From Fragilariopsis cylindrus CCMP1102 (Eukaryota; Bacillariophyta; Bacillariophyceae; Bacillariales; Bacillariaceae), in contig FMBT01000297.1 in NCBI GenBank assembly GCA_900095095.1, forward strand, positions 372,001 to 436,000: a stretch of DNA of 64,000 bases. The letters are read 5' to 3'. The number at the start of each line of letters is the position of its first letter. Positions within the stretch are counted from its first letter, which is position 1. Below the pieces are notes generated by a model, which saw only the letters and a program-made list of their open reading frames with translations, did not search any database and was not told where the DNA came from. Positions 57,580 to 64,000 of this stretch are shown piece by piece. The position numbers and the translations under genes are program-made.

Positions 57580-60306
57580 TTAACAATTTACGATATCTAG
57601 TAGTCCACTGGTACCATTATTTTCATCGCCGTCGTCGTCGTCACCGATGTCATCGCTGCTGCTACTGATATTGCTGTCAATATTATCGTTGTCTTCAGTT
57701 TCGAAGTCAACATCAATTTTTTTCTTTTTTTGGCCATCCTTTTCTTCAGCCTTGTTTTCACTCACGGTATTGTTAACATTATCCAGCCCAGATAGAATAA
57801 TCTCTTCATGGTTTTTGTTTGTTTCGTTACCACTATTGCGTGTACGGGCAAGGGGGTCCTCTTCTAGCTTTCTATACTCATGTGAGGATATTCTACGATA
57901 GCTCGCTTCTGATTTCCTCTCAAATTTAGTCGTATTTAAGTAACCGAATTCATCCAAGTCACCGCGTCCTACCGGTACAAGCTCTACTAGTCGATTTCCT
58001 AGATACAGGATCTCGTCGTCAATCTTTTTCTTCATTCGTTGTATTCTTCGATCATGATCATCTCTATCCTTGGGGTCTAACGTCTCATTCAATTCTTCTA
58101 TCTGTTTTTCCTTTTCGGTCAATTCAATGTGTCGACGCACGGCACTCTTAGCAGCACGCGCCTGTAATCTTCGTACTGATGGCTGTTTCCCTTCTTTTAA
58201 TTCTGATTGATGGTCAAAATTATACCCAATACCAACCCCAAATCCTTTGTACACAGCAACGCCCAAAGGATCGTCGTACTTTTTAGTTTCATACTCTTTT
58301 CTGTGTTTTTCGGCCTGAAACTTCGAGGCACGGGACTTCCATTCGTCGCGATCACCATCCGGTAGTTCATTCTCGCCCAACGATTTTTCTTCCTTCTCTC
58401 GTCTCAACCTATCTGCTATCGTTTTTCCATCCTCTAAGCGCCGAAAATTAGTCTTTTGAAACAAAGTAGTATATTGTTCTTGTGCAGATCCTTTAAAAAA
58501 GTACAAATAGAATAAGTAGGTGTACAGATTTCCCTTGGAAATTGTAAGACGCTCAGGATCACGCCAACGTAGACTATATCTCCATGCCATATTATAATAC
58601 CGTTCGGGATGTTCATCGAGTATCTGATTATATGATTCTCCAGTTGATAAAATGGGAAGATCATTGGTATACTCAATTTGAAATATCTTTGAAATAGCCT
58701 TGAGGTGTATTATTGGCCCTAGTAGAGAAAGGTTCGCCAGATATCCTATACCGACACTCTTCCAGAAAAACGGTGTATAAGAGGACCACATGGTGGTCCA
58801 AAGATTTTGCATCATTTTGCCTAGCTTAAGCAATCGGATTTGTTTTCTCCACAGTATGCTGTAGCAAAGAAGATATAATAATTTCGAGGTAGATTTTGGA
58901 GGTTTCAATAAATGATTTTTGAGAGGATCTTTAGATGATGATGCTTCCATCCTGGTCCACGTACCAAGCATATACACAGCAATAGATCCAAATAATGGGT
59001 AGATTGATTCTTTAGGTAGATGTGATAAAACTTTTGCAAAGTCTGAAATGAATCCAAGTGGGGCTAAAATCAACATTGCACGAACAATTTTCCACATGAC
59101 AATAGGGAAAAGTCCAACTGGACGTGTCAAACTCGATCGTTCTAACTCGTACATCTTTTCTGGATATTGGTATAGTGATGCGACTGCTCCCATCCGCGTA
59201 AGTAATTGTGAACAGGACAGCCACAGTACGACCCAGGAAGATGATTGGATAACAGTAGTAAGACTCTTAGCAGCATTTATTCCAGTCAATGATTTTATCA
59301 GTATTGTTTTCAAAATTTGTATCCATGCAATACCATTAACTGCAGATGTCCAATATTCCGACAAGAATAAAACGTAATCAGTACAACTTGTGTCTGGATC
59401 TTCCCAACCACCCAATTCTGTTGAAAGTGGTGATAGGAATATTGAGGCATGTGCAGGATCAAGGTTTTTAATTTGATCTGGAATAGGATCAGGACGTGGT
59501 TGACGTATTCGTTTGAATGCATTGAAAATTAAAGGTACCCACACAACAAAAATCCAGAAATGAAAGTCCATAACTTTCGTTATTGAACGAGCAATCATTC
59601 GTATTTTAACAACCTTACTTGATAGTAATATACTCAGAAGTAATGCATATATAAGTGGTACTATAATGTACTTCAAAGCATCGGGAACGATTGGACGTTT
59701 ACTTTGATCTATAAAGTCAATCTGTTCTTTCATTTTGAATTGTTTCAATTTGAGATCAGCATTTTCTAATGTGATAGCTTTTTCTAATTTTTCCAAATCC
59801 TCATAGACAGTAGATAATTGTTTCTTGCTCTTGTCAGCAGCAGTGTCGTCTTTCTCTCGAGAAATCTCGTCATCTTCGTTGCAACTGCCGCTATGCTTGT
59901 CGTCAGCATTTCGGGGATGATATTCTACTGATTCTTCTTCTTCTTCTGATTCTGTAGAATCAGGTGACGCTTGATTCGACATAGACGACTGAAAGAACGT
60001 CCTCTTCCTGTTCCTATTTGTGAACGAAAATACTTTGCGTTTGTGGATTAAACGATTTCCTCTGCTATGACAAGGAGACATCACGAAAGCTCTACATCTC
60101 GTATAACTTTTGGTAATAATAAATAACGACGAGAATAATATAAGAATAGAAGTACGGCAAAAATGATAGCGTCGAAAATACCGATCTCGATTGAGTTGCT
60201 TGTTGTTGTGACAGAATTGATGACGTCTGTCCTCCCAAGATGGTGACGATGGCGGTGATGATGATGATGATGACAGTAAAGGCATATCGGCGGCAACAGC
60301 ATGCAT
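57580..60306 (-). CDS. Large membrane protein with plastid-type leader, function unknown
   Basis: Intact 908-residue protein in one exon, ending only 70 bp from the convergent RsmH gene. A N-terminal hydrophobic segment (TSILILFSSLFIIT) followed by RCRAF-VMSP resembles a bipartite plastid import signal, though it starts ~50 residues in. A Glu-rich region and coiled coil (YEDLEKLEKAITLENADLKL) come next, then at least six membrane segments (ALKYIIVPLIYALLLSILLS, FHFWIFVVWVPLIFNAF and others). A soluble C-terminal half has RWRDPERLTISKGNLYTYLF and a second coiled coil (LTEKEKQIEELNETLDPKDR), ending in an acidic tail. I recognise no named domain. A thylakoid or envelope membrane role is inference. 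Confidence 0.75.
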   Translation of the reverse strand: MHAVAADMPLLSSSSSSPPSSPSWEDRRHQFCHNNKQLNRDRYFRRYHFCRTSILILFSSLFIITKSYTRCRAFVMSPCHSRGNRLIHKRKVFSFTNRNRKRTFFQSSMSNQASPDSTESEEEEESVEYHPRNADDKHSGSCNEDDEISREKDDTAADKSKKQLSTVYEDLEKLEKAITLENADLKLKQFKMKEQIDFIDQSKRPIVPDALKYIIVPLIYALLLSILLSSKVVKIRMIARSITKVMDFHFWIFVVWVPLIFNAFKRIRQPRPDPIPDQIKNLDPAHASIFLSPLSTELGGWEDPDTSCTDYVLFLSEYWTSAVNGIAWIQILKTILIKSLTGINAAKSLTTVIQSSSWVVLWLSCSQLLTRMGAVASLYQYPEKMYELERSSLTRPVGLFPIVMWKIVRAMLILAPLGFISDFAKVLSHLPKESIYPLFGSIAVYMLGTWTRMEASSSKDPLKNHLLKPPKSTSKLLYLLCYSILWRKQIRLLKLGKMMQNLWTTMWSSYTPFFWKSVGIGYLANLSLLGPIIHLKAISKIFQIEYTNDLPILSTGESYNQILDEHPERYYNMAWRYSLRWRDPERLTISKGNLYTYLFYLYFFKGSAQEQYTTLFQKTNFRRLEDGKTIADRLRREKEEKSLGENELPDGDRDEWKSRASKFQAEKHRKEYETKKYDDPLGVAVYKGFGVGIGYNFDHQSELKEGKQPSVRRLQARAAKSAVRRHIELTEKEKQIEELNETLDPKDRDDHDRRIQRMKKKIDDEILYLGNRLVELVPVGRGDLDEFGYLNTTKFERKSEASYRRISSHEYRKLEEDPLARTRNSGNETNKNHEEIILSGLDNVNNTVSENKAEEKDGQKKKKIDVDFETEDNDNIDSNISSSSDDIGDDDDGDENNGTSGLLDIVNC

Positions 60307-61013
60307 CTTTACTTGTGTGCGACTAGAATTTTGTGACCGATTAATTGTCTCAAACGTCTTGGGAAGCTGAGCCTTGTTAGTTAGTTAGTATGTATTAGGC
60401 GAGATCGAATCTGATTAAAAAGATATCTCGACGTATCATCATTGCTATATTCGAATATTAATTACTGCAATTGCTGCCAAAATGAATTTATTATTTGCTT
60501 TGATAATGAGCCTCAAAGATAGTATGTTGGTGAAGTATCGGGTACTGTATAGAGTTGTCGTCCTTTTTGTTTTGATTTGATATATTATCTTCTTTTTTAT
60601 GTTTTGATTATGATGGGTGATGTGATTTTCATTTTAGCTTACTCGTCCGTCCGTCAACCTAACTATTTTCAACTTGTAAAATCATCGCTTACACCGTGGC
60701 AGCTATAACAAACAATAATAGGCTACATAGTAGATGTAGAGCTCGAACAAAATTCGTATACTGTGAGTACATCTTAATTAGCATGAAATGTTAAAATAAT
60801 ACTATAATCATTTTTATCTTTAATATTGTTAGACTCCTCCTCTTCATATTCCTAATCGGACCAAGGGTGTCTTCTACCATGTAGTACTTATGAAATAACT
60901 GTACCGAAACTCTCGATTAAACGGTCAAACAAAAATATATTGCATAACTTTTATGCATAGTTTCATGCATATGGATCCTCCTCAGAAATGAACGAAAATA
61001 TATATCTAGCCAT
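60307..61013. other. Intergenic region
   Basis: About 700 bp between two minus-strand genes: 3' region of the beta-propeller gene and promoter of the 908-residue protein. No gene recognised. Confidence 0.4.
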
Positions 61014-63887
61014 TTAGGGATTGCAACAGTTGTGGTCGTCCTTAAGGGTTAGATTCCATTGAGATTCATGAGTGACGAGATTTGTGCTCATCACTTCTTG
61101 GTTTTTCAAAGTCATGAGGTTACCATCGAAGACCATGCTTCTCTCTGGAAGCCAAGTATATCCGCAATAGCATGAACTATAATTTGTAGTAAAGTAATCT
61201 TCTTCTTCATCTTCTTTATTTTGCGAATGATCAATTTTGATTTCTTGTGTGATCATATTTTCAGTCTTAGTTAGATCAACACCAAATACCATGAAACCTT
61301 CAAAATTTTCGTTCTCAAGGTAGTTCGAACCATAAGAATAGATAGAGACGGGGATGATGAGGCGGCCAATGTCACCGACTTGGATGTATCGAAATGCTCT
61401 TTCATCCCACGATGCACTGCTTCCTGACGAACTATCTTTGTCGTCTTCAATAACAAGGCGATCAATAAGCTTGGGATCAGTAGGTACAGTTGAATCAAAA
61501 AGGGATATTTGTAATCCCAAGACTCTTCCATTTTCATCAGCGTCCTTTCCGACTGTAATTAGCATAGAATTGTCTTCTTTGATGGGATGCATAAACTCTG
61601 AAAAGCCGGGGATCTCTAGTTCCCCAAGAACTTTCGGGTCCATAGGATCCGATAGATCGAGAACATAGAAAGGATCAGTCCGTTCAAATGTGACAACGTA
61701 GCTGATATCGTCAAAAAAGCGCACGGCAGTGATAGTCTAAACAATCGGGAAGAAACGAAAAGAGAAAAAGAAAGAGTAAGCAACATCTCGTAAGTGAAAA
61801 TACGAATACCCAGCCTCGTGTTATTTCTGTTGTTTTGTATTTGACTATATTGTATGTACCTCGTCTTTCTTGCCAAGCCTGACACTGCCGAGTTTGATCA
61901 ATTTATTGCTGTCTTCTACATTTGGAATTTCGAATATAATGATCTCGTTCTTGGTGCGGGATTCATCCATTGGGTCTTCCTTGGCTTCAGATGTCGAAGA
62001 TTCTTCGGCTACTTCTTCTTTGGCTATTTCTTCGATTTCTACGTCTTCGTCTTCGACTTCTACTTCTTCGTCCACCATGAAAATATCAGGCATAAATACT
62101 GGTACAGGAGCACCCCACCATCCTCTTGGATTGAGATTTTGAGTGGTCGCAATTCGTACATATTCTTTGGCATTATCCTTGTCGGTAACAAAATCGATCG
62201 AGAATTGACTCAAGAGAGATCCAGGAACAGATCCAATCACACCAAATGAAGAAGTTGCCCCATCAAGTCGAAAGCCGAGCAACATTGTCTTTTCCATATA
62301 TTCTCCTTTCTCAAGATTCCAGGCCCAACTTTGATCTGTGACCCAGATCCATTCGTCAGTGGCGTACACATAGCCATTATTTCCAGATTGGAGTACCAAC
62401 GATTTCGAGACATTCAATGACATATTATCATTCTCGCTCCCGATGATATTGTTAGTATCAATGGAATTCACTTGCGTCATAGTAGTGTAGTCGGAAATCG
62501 GATCCGCAATGGGATCCACGAATGCTGACAAGCGCGTGAGGGCAACTTTGTCTTCTTCGTCGCTGACAAGATTGACGAGTTTGCTCACAAATTCGGGCAT
62601 AATTTCTTCCGCCTTGAGTGTTGCCGCAGCAACGTATTCGTCGCTTGTCATGTCCTCGAACGTCCAACGCTGCAATGGATTTGACAAATATTCCCATGTG
62701 TTTAATGTCATTTTTGTCACAACGTGAAGATTGCTGCCTACCATATACGAGTCAACGTGGTACCCATTCATATTTGACTGTGAGTGCTCGGTGAGCAAAC
62801 TTTCGTCAATATCATAAATAACAACTCGAGTTTCCATATAGTTGTGGATAATGGGAAGACGTATCATATCTCTCTCACTGATAGTCGGTTGGAATTCTGA
62901 TCCATAACCCCCTGCGACGACAACGAGTTTGGTTCCTTCTGGATTCATGAGTAATGCTTGAATGTAAGGCTTGGGAGACCAATACATGCTGGAACGTTTT
63001 TGCTTGCTTTCTTGCTGTGCTTCTTGTTCGCTTGTTTCGGGTCGATCTGGTACAGTCTTGATAATGCTCGGCATGGTAATTGTCTTCGAAAGAATACCGT
63101 TGAGATCCCACACTAAGATACGATCTTCAACAGCAGCAAAGACGTGCACGCCATTTGATTTCACGAGGTCACTTTTCACGGCACCTTTTTCGTGTTGATA
63201 CGTTTCAAAGTCGTCCGCACCTTCAAAGACCGATCCCGATTCGCTCACTCCTTTCGCAACAGAACTAGCACCACCACCATCACTAGCACTACTAGTACTA
63301 GCACTTGGGGCAGCCGCAAAATTCATGTCGGCCGACATCATTGGCTCAGATTCCATGACGAAGCCGCCGCCACCCCAATTGTTATAATCATCACTTCTAT
63401 TCGCCTCGTCCAAAATGATCTTATTCACAATAGATTTAGCTAACTGTTCAATGTCTTTCCTGGCGTCTTCAATTGAAATGTAGGGCTCGGTATTGATGTT
63501 GGTGTTGTTGTTGGCTGATAGTTCGGTGTCAAATGGATTATCTGTGATGATGAGAGTGTTTCCTGCTGCTTCCTGGACACTATTGCTGTTGCTGTAGGTC
63601 TCGTTCTTGTTCTTTCTCGGTTGAACAACGACGGCAAGAACAATAGCAACAATTACTGCAATGGTAACGACAATTAGAAGAATACCTCCTATCAACACCT
63701 TGCGTTGACTACGAACTGTTTTCTTTCCTTCTGATGCATCTCCTTTTTCGGTAGTAGCTGTATTTGCACTACGAGCTGCTTCTTCTGGTACTGATTGATC
63801 AGTCGTATTACTGCTGTTGGCAAGTTCTTCTTCGCCGGTGTCTTTGACTTCGATTTCGCTATCGCCTGTAGGAATCTCTGATGTCAT
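61014..63887 (-). CDS. Membrane-anchored beta-propeller protein (Beta_propel, PF09826-like)
   Basis: About 916 residues in two exons, 63887-61860 and 61736-61014, joined in phase (KKDE + TITAV). A cytosolic acidic tail (TGDSEIEVKDTGEEE) precedes one membrane helix (VLIGGILLIVVTIAVIVAIV), so the protein is type II. The outer part begins with a Ser/Ala/Gly-rich spacer, then matches the secreted beta-propeller family known mainly from archaea and bacteria: EKGAVKSDLVKSNGVHVFAA, DRILVWDLNG, VRFFDDISYVVTFERTDPFY, LDLSDPMDPKVLGELEIPGF and SEFMHPIKEDNSMLITVGKD. A Glu/Asp-rich insertion (about 61990-62075) and CYCGYTWLPE near the end are further marks. No catalytic residues are known for the family. 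It may be a cell-surface or Golgi adhesion or binding protein. Confidence 0.85.
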
Positions 63888-64000
63888 TGTTATAATATCA
63901 GCTGCCGTAGTCGGCTGTGTAATGATGATTTTTGGAATAGAGAAGGAGAAAAGAAGAATACAATGAAAGTATGAGATAATAATCGAAATGGTAGGCAGGG
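63888..64000. other. Upstream edge of the beta-propeller gene
   Basis: Probable 5' UTR and promoter of the minus-strand gene, cut by the window end. Nothing else recognised. Confidence 0.4.

Overview
The window is nuclear DNA of a photosynthetic stramenopile, almost certainly a diatom and probably a pennate one. Several proteins start with a signal peptide followed by a transit peptide opening with the Phe of an 'ASAFAP'-type motif (plastid GAPDH ..TNAF-SGSS, FtsY ..VGAF-LPSS, the DUF1350 hydrolase ..VNAF-LSTS). The plastid GAPDH is of the GapC type known from diatoms. Introns are short GT-AG introns of about 90 to 270 bp. Genes lie on both strands about 0.3 to 1.5 kb apart, in an AT-rich background full of Asp, Ser and Asn tracts. 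I see no prokaryotic operons, rRNA, tRNA or CRISPR, and no viral or retroelement genes.

Layout. 0.4-9 kb: XPC/Rad4 (+), a Derlin (-), a plastid DUF1350 alpha/beta hydrolase (+) and an EndoU-type endoribonuclease (-). 10.7-16.1 kb: RAD50 in eight exons, including a 10-nt microexon. 16.6-19.1 kb: a Golgi-type protein with two sulfotransferase domains (-). 19.9-21.9 kb: chloroplast SRP receptor FtsY (+). 22.7-26.9 kb: a tandem pair of Ser/Gly-rich, Cys-rich single-pass membrane proteins (+). 28-33 kb: a peroxisomal MaoC-type enoyl-CoA hydratase (-), plastid GAPDH (+) and a phosphoglycolate-phosphatase-like HAD enzyme (+). 33.5-36.2 kb: a small three-exon protein of unknown function (-) and MAM33/p32 (+). 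36.6-43.5 kb: a C2CD5 homologue, a small hypothetical ORF and a DUF2358-like protein (all -). 44.7-51 kb: a six-helix membrane protein (+), a RING+PHD protein (-) and a SKA1-like kinetochore protein (+). 51.5-63.9 kb: an MFS transporter (-), exosome subunit RRP41 (-), an RsmH/METTL15 methyltransferase (+), a 908-residue plastid-type membrane protein (-) and a membrane-anchored beta-propeller protein (-).

The genes do not form a pathway cluster. They are housekeeping functions (DNA repair, RNA processing, ERAD, organelle biogenesis, central carbon metabolism) mixed with lineage-specific secreted or membrane proteins. Many conserved genes, especially at 0.4-26 kb and 37-45 kb, are interrupted by single-base frame breaks, often in homopolymers, while neighbours are intact. 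This looks like uncorrected long-read assembly error more than real pseudogenes, so I describe those genes as whole loci. The most interesting candidates are the RAD50 microexon inside the Walker A loop, the tandem sulfotransferase fusion, the tandem Cys-rich surface-protein pair, the EndoU protein with a duplicated N-terminal module, and the conserved unknown protein at 33.6-34.6 kb.
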